The position numbers were made by a program, and so were the translations under genes. The notes beneath the pieces are model-generated. The model was not told the origin of the DNA, ran no database searches, and saw only the letters and a program-made list of their open reading frames with translations. This document shows positions 54,179-64,000 of a stretch of DNA of 64,000 nucleotides, piece after piece. Position 1 is the stretch's first letter. Every line of letters begins with the position of its first letter. Source of the stretch: Sphingomonas oryzagri (GTDB taxonomy: Bacteria > Pseudomonadota > Alphaproteobacteria > Sphingomonadales > Sphingomonadaceae); the NCBI RefSeq assembly GCF_029906645.1, contig NZ_JARYGZ010000002.1, forward strand, positions 434,001-498,000, read 5' to 3'.

Positions 54179-54511
54179 TCATCCGTCGGTCGGCCGCGTC
54201 CAGCCATAGGCGCGGTCGACCGTCGCGACGATCACGCGATACCAGTCGTACCAGATCGCCCGGCCCTGGTCGCGGATGCGCGCGTGATCGGGGTCGTCGC
54301 GCCAGGCGATCGCGGCGGTCTCGTCCTGCCACCAGCTGATCGTGATGCCGACGCCATCCGCGTCGCGCGCGGAATCGATGCCGAGATAGCCGGGCATACG
54401 GGCCGCGGCATCGGCCATCGCTTCGGCGGCCTGCCCGTAACCCTGCGGATCGGCAGCGCTCCGTCCCGAAAGGAAGATCACCGCGATCGCGCCGGGAGGA
54501 GGATTGGGCAT
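54179..54511 (-). CDS. Antibiotic biosynthesis monooxygenase-like (ABM) protein
   Basis: A 110-residue dimeric alpha/beta-barrel protein: AIAVIFLSGRSA, MPGYLGIDSARDADG, ITISWWQDETAAIAWRDD, WYRVIVATV. This matches the ABM/EthD-like fold, used by small cofactor-free monooxygenases and heme-degrading enzymes. The true substrate is unknown. ATG 54511 has a GGAGGAGG site. Confidence 0.85.
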   Translation of the reverse strand: MPNPPPGAIAVIFLSGRSAADPQGYGQAAEAMADAAARMPGYLGIDSARDADGVGITISWWQDETAAIAWRDDPDHARIRDQGRAIWYDWYRVIVATVDRAYGWTRPTDG

Positions 54512-54698
54512 GGCCGCGCGGGATAGACCGGCCCGCCTCCGCGATGAAGCGGAAAGTGACCGGCATCCGTCACTTGAAGGACACGGCACCTCAATCGCAT
54601 AGTCGCGTTTTCGTCACGAAGGCTTGCCTTCGTGGGCCGAGCTTGCCAACGCTGCGGCGGGCATCGGCCGAAGCGGACGAGGCCCAGGTGGAGACGAC

Positions 54699-55310
54699 AT
54701 GACCGGTTTTTCGGCGGAGCAGGCCGCATATCGCAAGCGTAAGGGTATGCTCGGCCCGATGGCGATGTTCTTCCGGGGCTTCCTCAAGCATCCGGTGATG
54801 GTGGGTTCCATCATCCCGTCGTCCAAGGCGACGATCGACCGGATGCTCGCGCCCGTCGATTGGGCCAACACCAGGCTGATGGTCGAATATGGCCCCGGCG
54901 TCGGCACTTTCACCCGCCCGATCCTCGAGCGGCTGGCGCCCGATGCGACGCTGGTGGCGATCGATACCAACCCGGATTTCTGCGATTATTTGAAGCGCTC
55001 CATTCCGGATTCGCGGCTGCAGATCGTCAACGGTTCGGCCGCCGACGTGAACGAGATCCTGGCCCAGCTCGGTTTCGACAAGGCCGACTACGCCATTTCC
55101 GGCCTGCCCTTCACCACGCTGCCGACCGGTGTCGGCCCGGCGATCGCCAAGGCGACGGCGGAGGCCCTGAAGCCGGGCGGCACCTTCATGGTCTATCAGT
55201 TCCGCCCGAAGGTCCGTTCGATCGTCGAGCCGTTCTTCGATCGTGTCGATCAGGAGTTCGAATTCTGGAACGTGCCGCCGGCGCAGCTCTGGTGGTTCCA
55301 CAAGGACTGA
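54699..55310 (+). CDS. SAM-dependent methyltransferase, PmtA-like
   Basis: A 203-residue enzyme with N-terminal helices (FFRGFLKHPVMVGSIIPSSK) that resemble the membrane-binding start of Rhodobacter-type phospholipid N-methyltransferases, followed by the SAM motif VEYGPGVGTF, an acidic motif VAIDTNPDFCDYL and GLPFTTLP. Methylation of phosphatidylethanolamine is plausible but unproven. ATG 54699 gives the family-like N-terminus. Its convergent neighbour is a phospholipase D-type synthase, which would fit a lipid role. Confidence 0.82.
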   Translation: MTGFSAEQAAYRKRKGMLGPMAMFFRGFLKHPVMVGSIIPSSKATIDRMLAPVDWANTRLMVEYGPGVGTFTRPILERLAPDATLVAIDTNPDFCDYLKRSIPDSRLQIVNGSAADVNEILAQLGFDKADYAISGLPFTTLPTGVGPAIAKATAEALKPGGTFMVYQFRPKVRSIVEPFFDRVDQEFEFWNVPPAQLWWFHKD

Positions 55311-55322
55311 CGCGGCGGGCGG

Positions 55323-56507
55323 TCAGGTGATTTCCGCGCCCGGATTGCGGAAGTTCAGACGCCGGGTGACGGTGTAGTCGACGAACGCGACGACGAAATA
55401 AGCCAGCTTCCACTTCGCGCGCATCCACCAGCCGGCGCGCTCGCGGATCATCTCCAGGCTCGCTTCGCGCGACTGGCCCGTCTCGCTCTCGAAGTGGCGG
55501 TGGAGGCGGTCGGCGAGGGGCCGGTCTTCGATGCGCAGCATGATCTCGCAGTTGATGTAGAGGCTGCGCATGTCGAAGTTGGAGGAGCCGATATAGCTCA
55601 CGTCGTCCGCGACGAAGAGCTTGGTGTGCAGCTTCTGCGGCTGATACTCCCAGATCTGGCTGCCCCGCCTGAGCAGGCGGACGTAGCAGTTGCGTGCCGC
55701 TGCGATCGTCATCGTGTTATCCGAATGCGCCGCCGAGATGATGCGCAATGTACCGCGCTGGGCGAGCCGGCCGATCCGGCGCAGCGTACCGGGGTTGGGC
55801 GCGAAATAGGCGGCGATGATATCGAGGCGGCGACTCACCCCGATGTCGCGCTTGAGCGATCGTGCCCAGGGGGAGAGCCGCTGCGTCGGGCCGCCGAACA
55901 GCCAGCGCAGCTTGCCCTTTTTCTGGCTGTGGCGCCGCAGGCAGCGCGTGAGATCGCGCATCTTGGCGCCCGGATCGTGCGCCCAGCGCATTACCATGTC
56001 GAAATACCCATCGAGATGCGCGGCGACCGGCCCTTCCACCAGCACCCCGAGGTCGCGCCAGTTTTCCGGCCCGTCGCCGAAATAGCCGGCGGCCACATTG
56101 AATCCGCCGATCAGCGCCTTGCCGCCGTCGGCCAGCGCCATCTTCTGGTGGTTGCGCAACAGGTAGCGGCGCCCTTTGCGTGGCAGGAAGCGGCAGACCG
56201 CGGCGCCGGCATCGCGCAGCGGCTGAAAGAATCCGTCCGCCGTCCGCTCGCTGCCGAAGCCGTCGACCAGCAGCGACACCTTCACGCCGCGCTCTCGTGC
56301 CGCGATCAGGGCGTCACGCACCGCAACGCCCACCGGATCGTCCCAGAAGATGTAGTAGAGCAGGCGCAACTCGGTGCTGGCTTGCCCGATCAGATCGAGC
56401 AGCGCCTTCAACCGCAACTCACGATCGATCAGCAGGTGCAGCCGGTTGCCCTCGATCTCGAACAGATCGGCGGTGCCGCTTTCCCCCGGTTCAGCTTTGG
56501 TGGCCAT
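55323..56507 (-). CDS. Phospholipase D-like cardiolipin synthase
   Basis: A 394-residue enzyme with two HKD motifs: RNHQKMALADGGKALIGG and HTKLFVADDVSYIGSSNFD. This arrangement belongs to cardiolipin/phosphatidylserine synthases and related PLD enzymes. There is no long N-terminal membrane region; the C-terminus has one hydrophobic stretch (WKLAYFVVAFVDYTV). ATG 56507 is preferred to upstream in-frame starts. Convergent with the PmtA-like gene. Confidence 0.88.
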   Translation of the reverse strand: MATKAEPGESGTADLFEIEGNRLHLLIDRELRLKALLDLIGQASTELRLLYYIFWDDPVGVAVRDALIAARERGVKVSLLVDGFGSERTADGFFQPLRDAGAAVCRFLPRKGRRYLLRNHQKMALADGGKALIGGFNVAAGYFGDGPENWRDLGVLVEGPVAAHLDGYFDMVMRWAHDPGAKMRDLTRCLRRHSQKKGKLRWLFGGPTQRLSPWARSLKRDIGVSRRLDIIAAYFAPNPGTLRRIGRLAQRGTLRIISAAHSDNTMTIAAARNCYVRLLRRGSQIWEYQPQKLHTKLFVADDVSYIGSSNFDMRSLYINCEIMLRIEDRPLADRLHRHFESETGQSREASLEMIRERAGWWMRAKWKLAYFVVAFVDYTVTRRLNFRNPGAEIT

Positions 56508-56630
56508 ATAGCCAGATGCGTCACCTGCCCGGATGGTTGCAACCCGCCGCGCTTTCGTTGACAAAATTGCCGGTCGTCGCTACCTGCGGCCCTTCATCCG
56601 ACATTCCGTCCCAGCATTTACGGAGCCCAT

Positions 56631-56972
56631 ATGGCGCGCGTCACCGTCGAGGATTGCGTCGACAAGGTCCCCAACCGTTTCGATCTGGTGCTGCTCGCCG
56701 CGCACCGTGCCCGCCAGATTTCGGGCGGCGCCGAGCTGACCATCGATCGCGACCGCGATAAAAACCCGGTCGTCGCGCTGCGCGAGATCGCCGACGAGAC
56801 GATCACGCCGAATCACCTGTCCGACTCGGCCATTTCCGGCCTGCAGCGCGTCCAGGTCGACGAGGACGATGCGATCGACGAGATGGGTTCGCTCGCCCAG
56901 TCGGCCGAGGCTCTGCGCCTCACCGCCGCCGCACCGGCGCGCAACCAGAATGTCGGGCCGGACTACGAATAA
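56631..56972 (+). CDS. rpoZ: RNA polymerase omega subunit
   Basis: A 113-residue subunit that aids assembly of RNA polymerase and binds ppGpp. The conserved [28 protein letters not shown] opening is clear, and the acidic C-terminus is normal for alphaproteobacteria. It is near the (p)ppGpp synthase gene, as in many bacteria, but with a divergent regulator between. Confidence 0.95.
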   Translation: MARVTVEDCVDKVPNRFDLVLLAAHRARQISGGAELTIDRDRDKNPVVALREIADETITPNHLSDSAISGLQRVQVDEDDAIDEMGSLAQSAEALRLTAAAPARNQNVGPDYE

Positions 56973-56999
56973 GCCGGCCTGAGCCGTTCTGAAGAAAGA

Positions 57000-57506
57000 T
57001 CAGCCGGCCGCAGCGATGCGGCCGGCTTCTTCATGCTCGGTCCCGTTCGCCGGCTCTTCCTCGGTGACGATCCAGTGCAGTTCGTGCAGGCCGAGCCTGC
57101 GACCGTCGGCGGCGTGTACCGCAACCTCCTGCACCGGCAGGCCGTCGCGATTGTCGACCAGCCGCGTGTTCGCGGGCTGGCACGAGGCCCAGCGGGCGCC
57201 CCATTGACGCAGCGCCACCAGCGCCGGCAGCAATGCCGCGCCTTTCTCGGTCAGCCGATATTCGACCTTGCGCTTGTCGTCGGTGCAGGGGCAGCGCTCC
57301 ATCAGGCCATGTGCCACCAGCCTTGAGAGGCGATTGGCGAGGATGTTGCGCGCGATGCCGAGCGTGCCCTGGAACTGTTCGAAATGGCCCAGGCCGTTGA
57401 ACGCTCCGCGCAGGATCAGGAACGACCATCGCTCGCCCACCACCTCCAGGGCGGCGGTCAGGCTGCAGCCGGTCACGATCCGGCGAATGACGTCGGTGTC
57501 CTCCAA
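57000..57506 (-). CDS. HxlR-family transcriptional regulator
   Basis: A 168-residue winged-helix regulator: CSLTAALEVVGERWSFLILRGAF, GIARNILANRLSRLVAHGLM, KRKVEYRLTEKGAALLPAL. A 60-residue C-terminal extension exceeds the usual HxlR size (about 110-120). Two to three cysteines near the N-terminus and CPCTDD could sense oxidants. The last eight or so codons double as a terminator hairpin for rpoZ. Confidence 0.9.
   Translation of the reverse strand: MEDTDVIRRIVTGCSLTAALEVVGERWSFLILRGAFNGLGHFEQFQGTLGIARNILANRLSRLVAHGLMERCPCTDDKRKVEYRLTEKGAALLPALVALRQWGARWASCQPANTRLVDNRDGLPVQEVAVHAADGRRLGLHELHWIVTEEEPANGTEHEEAGRIAAAG
57003..57031. terminator. Bidirectional terminator inside the hxlR-type gene end
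   Basis: GCCGGCCGCA-GCGA-TGCGGCCGGC followed by TTCTT on the plus strand, and by ATCTTTCTTC reading the other way. It serves rpoZ and the convergent regulator and lies wholly inside the regulator's coding end. Confidence 0.85.
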
Positions 57507-57651
57507 TGTCCCTCTCCTCCGCCGCCCTAGATAGGGTGAGTCGGGCGAAAACCCAAATGCCGTCGCGCGGCGGACACGAACGCGCAGAAAAAGCGCCCCG
57601 CACCGGCCTTCGCGGTTGCCTTGACTGCCATAAAACCCACATCATGGGCGC

Positions 57652-59775
<2,124 letters not shown>

Positions 59776-59791
59776 ATCGCCGCCGTGGACG

Positions 59792-60097
59792 TTAGTCCGG
59801 AATCACCCGCGCGTCGGTGACGGCCTCCAGCGGGATGGTGCCGTAGACGTGCGGAAAGAGTTGTCCGCCGCGCGATGGCTCCCACACGACCGTATCGCCC
59901 AGCTGGTCGAGATCGACCTCGGCGAGCACCAGATCGTGCAGTCCCTCGAAATGCTTGGCGTGGGTCTCAGCCACCTGCTCGGCGGTGGAGAGGTGGATGT
60001 AGCCGTCCTCGATATCGATCGGCGCGCCGCTGAACGCGCCCTTGTCCTGCCAGCCCGCCCACTGGCCCGCGGTGAGGATCTTGTACGCCTTGCTCAT
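59792..60097 (-). CDS. DUF952 family protein
   Basis: A 101-residue protein (AYKILTAGQWAGWQDKGAFSG, DIEDGYIHLSTAEQVAETH, VVWEPSRGGQLFPHVYG) matching DUF952. Function unknown. ATG 60097 is preferred over ATG 60109. Reads in the same direction as the CDF transporter, 13 bp behind it. Confidence 0.9.
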   Translation of the reverse strand: MSKAYKILTAGQWAGWQDKGAFSGAPIDIEDGYIHLSTAEQVAETHAKHFEGLHDLVLAEVDLDQLGDTVVWEPSRGGQLFPHVYGTIPLEAVTDARVIPD

Positions 60098-60110
60098 GCC
60101 AAAAACCAAA

Positions 60111-61118
60111 TCATGGATGCAGATGCCCCGTCTCGCAGCACGGCCCTTGCTCGAGCTGGAGAGTCACATGGCGAACCGAGAAGCGCACGTCCAGCATGCG
60201 GATCAAAGCCACACGCACGCCTTCGGGTTCCACATCGTCGACCAGTTCGACATGCGCCGTCAGCGAGGCATCGTCGCCGGCCAGCGACCAGAGGTGGAGA
60301 TCGTGCACGCCGCCGACGCCGTCATGGCCCGCCAGCGCCTCGCGCACCTCGGTGAGCGACAGTCGCGCCGGTACGCCCTCCAGCAGGATCTGCGTGGTGT
60401 CGCGCAACAGCGCCCAGGTGCGTGGCAGCACCCACAGCGCGATACCGATGCCGATCAGCGGATCGATCCATTGCAGCCCGGTCGCCCAGATCGCGCCCGC
60501 GCCGATGATGACGGCGAGCGAGCCGAGCGCGTCGGCCATCACCTCCAGATAGGCGCCCTTCACCGCCATCGAATGGCCGCGTCCGCCCGACAGCACCGCC
60601 ATGGCGATGATATTGGCGACGAGGCCCAGCCCCGCCACCGTCATCATGCCGAGCGAGGCGACCGGCACCGGATCGAAGAAGCGCCGGATGCCCTCGACCA
60701 GCACGAAGCCGCCGACGATGAACAGCAGCACGGCGTTGAAGGCGGCCGCGAGGATCTCGAAGCGGCGATAACCGAAGCTGCGCTTGTCGTCGGCCGGTCG
60801 CTTGGCGATGGCGAGCGCGGCGAGCGCGATGGCAAGGCCCGCCGCATCGGTGAACATGTGCGCGGCGTCGGAGAGAAGCGCGAGGCTTCCGAAATACCAG
60901 GCGCCAAGCAGCTCCGCACCCAGCACCGAGAGGTTCAGCCCCAGCGCGATCGCGATCCGATTGGCGCTGGCGCCGGCGGCATGATCGTGATGGCCGCCGG
61001 GGCCGTGATGATGGTGGCCATGGCCGTGGCTATGCCCGTGACCATGACTATGCCCATGATCGTGGTGGTCATGGCGGTGGTCATGGTGGTCGTTGCCGTG
61101 ATGGTCGTGCGCGCTCAT
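60111..61118 (-). CDS. Cation diffusion facilitator, Zn2+/Co2+ efflux (CzcD/ZitB type)
   Basis: A 335-residue inner-membrane zinc exporter. The first ~48 residues are extremely His-rich (repeats of HDH, HGHSH), a metal-binding tail. Six membrane helices follow with the site-A residues ALLSDAAHMFTDAAG and YLEVMADALGS. The C-terminal cytoplasmic domain has HDLHLWSLAGDDASLTAH. It lies 46 bp downstream of edd on the same strand, possibly with its own promoter. Confidence 0.93.
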   Translation of the reverse strand: MSAHDHHGNDHHDHRHDHHDHGHSHGHGHSHGHGHHHHGPGGHHDHAAGASANRIAIALGLNLSVLGAELLGAWYFGSLALLSDAAHMFTDAAGLAIALAALAIAKRPADDKRSFGYRRFEILAAAFNAVLLFIVGGFVLVEGIRRFFDPVPVASLGMMTVAGLGLVANIIAMAVLSGGRGHSMAVKGAYLEVMADALGSLAVIIGAGAIWATGLQWIDPLIGIGIALWVLPRTWALLRDTTQILLEGVPARLSLTEVREALAGHDGVGGVHDLHLWSLAGDDASLTAHVELVDDVEPEGVRVALIRMLDVRFSVRHVTLQLEQGPCCETGHLHP

Positions 61119-61164
61119 GCCGCCTGCTTAGCGCAAAGCGCCACGCCGCAACATGACAAGTCGG

Positions 61165-62994
61165 TCAGACTATGGTGTCCATCGCTGCCAGCATCGCCGA
61201 TCCGCCCTTCTCCGCCTCGTCGGCACCGATGCGCATGAAGGCGAACAGTTCGCGGCCGGTGCCGAGCGGCGGCGGGGGCGCGTCCGCGATCTGGCGGGCT
61301 TCCCACTCGTCGAAATCGACCAGCGCCTCCAGCGAGCCTTCCTCGGCCGACAGGCGGATCATGTCACCGTCCTGCACCTTGGCGAGCGGTCCGCCGCCGA
61401 GCGCTTCCGGGGAGACGTGGATCGCCGCCGGCACCTTGCCCGATGCGCCGGACATGCGCCCGTCGGTCACCAAAGCGACGCGGAAGCCGCGATCCTGCAG
61501 CACGCCGAGCGGGGTGGTCAGCTTGTGCAGTTCGGGCATGCCGGTGGCGCGCGGGCCCTGGAAGCGCACGACGACGACGACGTCGCGCTCCAGCTCGCCC
61601 GCCTTGAACGCGGCCAGCACCTCGTTCTGGTCGGCGAAGACGCGCGCCGGCGCCTCGATCGTCCAGCGTGCGGGATCGACCGCGCTCGTCTTGAACACGG
61701 CGCGGCCGAGATTGCCCTTCACCAGCCGCATCCCGCCATCGGGCTGGAACGGGTTGGAGGCGGGGCGGACCATCGCCTCGTCGAGCGGCTGGTCGGGCGT
61801 CGGCTCCCACACCAGTTGGTCGTCGATCAGGCGGGGATCGGCGGTGTAATCGGCGAAGCCACCCTTCGCGATCGTCAGGATGTCGCCGTGGAGCAGGCCA
61901 TGCTCCAGCAGCGTCTTGGTGATGTAGGCCAGCCCGCCCGCCGCCTGAAAGTGGTTCACGTCGCCCGATCCGTTGGGATAGACGCGCGCCAGCAGCGGCA
62001 CGGTGGAAGAGAGGCGATCGAGATCCTCCCAGTCCATCACGATCCCCGCCGCGCGCGCGATGGCGGGCAGGTGGATGGCATGGTTGGTCGAGCCACCCGT
62101 GGCGAGCAGGCCGATCGCGGCGTTCACGATCGCCTTCTCGTCGACGACATGCCCCAGCGGCCGGTAGTCCGAACCGCCCAGCCCGATCTCGGCGAGTCGG
62201 TGGACGGCGGCGCGGGTCAGCGCCTGGCGCAGCTTGGTGCCCGGATTGACGAAGGCGGACTGCGGCACGTGCAGCCCCATCATCTCCATCATCATCTGGT
62301 TGGAGTTGGCGGTGCCGTAGAAGGTGCAGGTGCCGGCGCCGTGGTAGGAGGCCGATTCGGCCTCCAGCAGCTCCTCGCGCCCGCATTTGCCCTCGGCATA
62401 GAGCTGGCGGACGCGCTGCTTCTCCTTGTTGGCAAGGCCCGAAGGCATCGGCCCGGCCGGGATCAGCAGCGCCGGCAGGTGGCCGAAGCGCAGCGCGCCG
62501 ATCAGCAGGCCCGGCACGATCTTGTCGCAGATGCCGAGCATCGCGACGCCCTCGAACATGCCGTGCGACAGGCCGACGGCGGTGGAGAGCGCGATCGTGT
62601 CGCGGCTGAACAGCGACAGGTCCATGCCCGGCAGACCCTGCGTCACGCCGTCGCACATCGCCGGCACGCCGCCCGCCACCTGCGCGGTGGCGCCGACCTC
62701 GCGCGCCCACAGCTTCATCTGCTCGGGGTAGCGATAGTAAGGCTGATGCGCCGACAGCATGTCGTTATAGGCGGTGACGATGCCGATGTTCATCGCGCCG
62801 CCGTCGCGGATCACGGCCTTGTCCTCGCCCGAGGCGGCGAAGCCGTGAGCGAGATTGCCGCAGCCCATGCGCGACCGGTCCACCCCGCGCTCCCGCTCCC
62901 GCTCGATCAGATCGAGATAGCGCTCGCGCGTCGGCTTGGACCGCTCGACGATGCGCTGGGTGACGGCGTGAACGGCGGGGTGGAGAGTGGTCAT
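61165..62994 (-). CDS. edd: 6-phosphogluconate dehydratase
   Basis: A 609-residue Fe-S dehydratase that makes KDPG in the Entner-Doudoroff path. The cluster and active-site Cys motifs are [31 protein letters not shown] and GICDKIVPG, with [14 protein letters not shown]. It follows pgl by 24 bp in the order zwf, pgl, edd. The aldolase eda is not in the window. Confidence 0.96.
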   Translation of the reverse strand: MTTLHPAVHAVTQRIVERSKPTRERYLDLIERERERGVDRSRMGCGNLAHGFAASGEDKAVIRDGGAMNIGIVTAYNDMLSAHQPYYRYPEQMKLWAREVGATAQVAGGVPAMCDGVTQGLPGMDLSLFSRDTIALSTAVGLSHGMFEGVAMLGICDKIVPGLLIGALRFGHLPALLIPAGPMPSGLANKEKQRVRQLYAEGKCGREELLEAESASYHGAGTCTFYGTANSNQMMMEMMGLHVPQSAFVNPGTKLRQALTRAAVHRLAEIGLGGSDYRPLGHVVDEKAIVNAAIGLLATGGSTNHAIHLPAIARAAGIVMDWEDLDRLSSTVPLLARVYPNGSGDVNHFQAAGGLAYITKTLLEHGLLHGDILTIAKGGFADYTADPRLIDDQLVWEPTPDQPLDEAMVRPASNPFQPDGGMRLVKGNLGRAVFKTSAVDPARWTIEAPARVFADQNEVLAAFKAGELERDVVVVVRFQGPRATGMPELHKLTTPLGVLQDRGFRVALVTDGRMSGASGKVPAAIHVSPEALGGGPLAKVQDGDMIRLSAEEGSLEALVDFDEWEARQIADAPPPPLGTGRELFAFMRIGADEAEKGGSAMLAAMDTIV

Positions 62995-63018
62995 CTCAGT
63001 CTTTCGTGCGGCGGGGCG

Positions 63019-63717
63019 TCACTTCTTCCGCCAGTGGATGTCGATGGACTGTTCGGCGTCGGCCAGCACGCGGCCGATCGGCCAGTCGGACTTGGCGCCT
63101 TCCTCCAGCGCTTCTTCCAGCACGCGCTTCTTCTCGTCGCCGTCGATCGTGATGAAGATCGAGCGGGCCGCCAGGATCGCCGAGCGGGTCAGCGTCACGC
63201 GGGCCACGGGGGCTTCGGGCGGCAGCGGATCGGGGGTGAGACCGATCGCCTTCTTCTTGGACGACAGCGCCTCGTCATAATCGGGGCCGTGGAAGATCGA
63301 GGCAGTGTGGCCGTTGGTGCCCATGCCGAGCCAGACGAGATCCGGCGGCCAGTGCAGGTCGGCAAGGCGCGCATCCGCCGCCTCGCCCGCCTGCCGCACG
63401 CCAAGATTGGCGGACGCCAGCGGGATCACGCGGGCGCCCAGCGGCATGAAGTTGCGCGCCAGCAGGTTGGCGTTGCTCAGCGGATCGGTGACGTCGACCA
63501 GCCGGTCGTCGCCCGGCACGATCGTGATCTTCTTCCAAGGGAATTTCTGGGTCTTCAGCTTCTCGAACACCGGGATCGGCGACTTGCCGCCGGGCAGCGC
63601 CAGCAGACATTCGTTGCGCGCGTCGATCGCGCTTTCGATGATGAAGCCGATATCGCCGGCGAGCTGTTCGGCCAGCTCCTCGGCATTATCGTAATCCCAC
63701 CATTCGGCCTCAATCAT
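63019..63717 (-). CDS. pgl: 6-phosphogluconolactonase
   Basis: A 232-residue enzyme that hydrolyses 6-phosphogluconolactone. It has the DevB-type signatures LLALPGGKSPIPVFEKL, ITIVPGDDRLV and GMGTNGHTASIFHG. ATG 63717 overlaps the zwf end by 8 bases; a second ATG at 63732 would add five residues. Coupled to zwf. Confidence 0.94.
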   Translation of the reverse strand: MIEAEWWDYDNAEELAEQLAGDIGFIIESAIDARNECLLALPGGKSPIPVFEKLKTQKFPWKKITIVPGDDRLVDVTDPLSNANLLARNFMPLGARVIPLASANLGVRQAGEAADARLADLHWPPDLVWLGMGTNGHTASIFHGPDYDEALSSKKKAIGLTPDPLPPEAPVARVTLTRSAILAARSIFITIDGDEKKRVLEEALEEGAKSDWPIGRVLADAEQSIDIHWRKK

Positions 63718-64000
63718 TCCAATGCACTCCATCGCGTTCGGTGAGGGCAATCGCGGCGGACGGCCCCCAGGTTCCCGCCGAATAGGGGCGGGGGGTGACG
63801 TTCGCGGCGTCCCAGCCGTCGCGGATAGCATCGATCCACTGCCATTGCGCCTCCACCTCGTCGCGGCGGACGAACAGGGTGGGATCGCCCTCGATCAGAT
63901 CGAGCAGCAGCCGCTCATACGCTATACGGCGACGGAAACCGGCGAAGGCGGTGGTAAGCGAGAGATCGAGCGGAACCTCGCGAAGCCGGATGCCCTCGCG
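63710..64000 (-). CDS. zwf: Glucose-6-phosphate 1-dehydrogenase, C-terminal part only
   Basis: The last 96 codons of zwf, open to the window edge. Typical C-terminus: AYERLLLDLIEGDPTLFVRR, WQWIDAIRDGW, YSAGTWGPS, and ALTERDGVHWND before TGA. The N-terminal, NADP-binding part lies outside. First gene of the Entner-Doudoroff operon. Confidence 0.95.
   Translation of the reverse strand, partial: REGIRLREVPLDLSLTTAFAGFRRRIAYERLLLDLIEGDPTLFVRRDEVEAQWQWIDAIRDGWDAANVTPRPYSAGTWGPSAAIALTERDGVHWND

Noticed and set aside
61153-63744. Long plus-strand frame across edd and pgl
   Set aside because: It is the shadow of two well-recognised minus-strand enzymes and has low-complexity composition.

Overview
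The window is high-GC DNA from an alphaproteobacterium, most probably a Sphingomonas-type member of the Sphingomonadales. I base this on the protein families and their arrangement (CdnL/CarD, DUF1674, DUF1489, DUF952, TIGR02186 next to TauE, an SUV3-type helicase followed by an S4 protein and FdxA, a zwf-pgl-edd operon, a single RSH protein beside rpoZ) and on the codon composition. No 16S gene is present, so the genus is an inference. Most of the window is dense chromosomal core sequence with short gaps.

Layout. 1-1466: the right edge of an integrated element, with a tyrosine recombinase truncated by the window edge and a 3' tRNA-Gly(GCC) fragment as attachment site. 1476-3834: an XRE regulator divergent from an SDR oxidoreductase, then Ogt. 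3880-9038: secreted hydrolases (an autotransporter GDSL esterase, an S10 carboxypeptidase, an M28 aminopeptidase). 9118-17361: an orphan ABC ATPase, nadB, sodC, polA and a flippase. 17493-25164: a mostly minus-strand housekeeping run (purH, heparinase-like, rpe, rsmB-type methylase, gpsA, tsaD). 25210-27772: hemC-hemD-mitofilin-like.

27844-34437 is the most unusual part. A GT2 glycosyltransferase gene of the NfrB type, followed by an outer-membrane barrel gene of the NfrA C-terminal type, is split by a 4,133-bp IS1595-family element (28308-32440). The element has 25-bp terminal inverted repeats (23 of 25 matching) and an 8-bp target duplication. Removing it with one target copy restores a single 465-codon frame. 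It carries the transposase plus seven other small genes, a structured intergenic stretch and back-to-back promoters.

34483-43751: TauE/SafE exporter with its TIGR02186 partner, HerA-like ATPase, M23 peptidase, SUV3-type helicase, S4 protein, FdxA and CarD behind a long hairpin leader. 43859-44810: a repeat-rich accessory pocket with two small poorly known genes. 45012-51550: YkgJ-type protein, two DUF2807 proteins, DUF1489, MgtE, a luciferase-like oxidoreductase, cyclophilin and LysR. 51694-51795 is a candidate small RNA, followed by a bacterial Cdc48/VCP-type double AAA ATPase. 54179-61118: monooxygenase, methyltransferase, phospholipase D-type synthase, rpoZ, HxlR, RSH, DUF952 and a zinc CDF transporter. 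The window ends in the Entner-Doudoroff operon zwf-pgl-edd, read on the minus strand.
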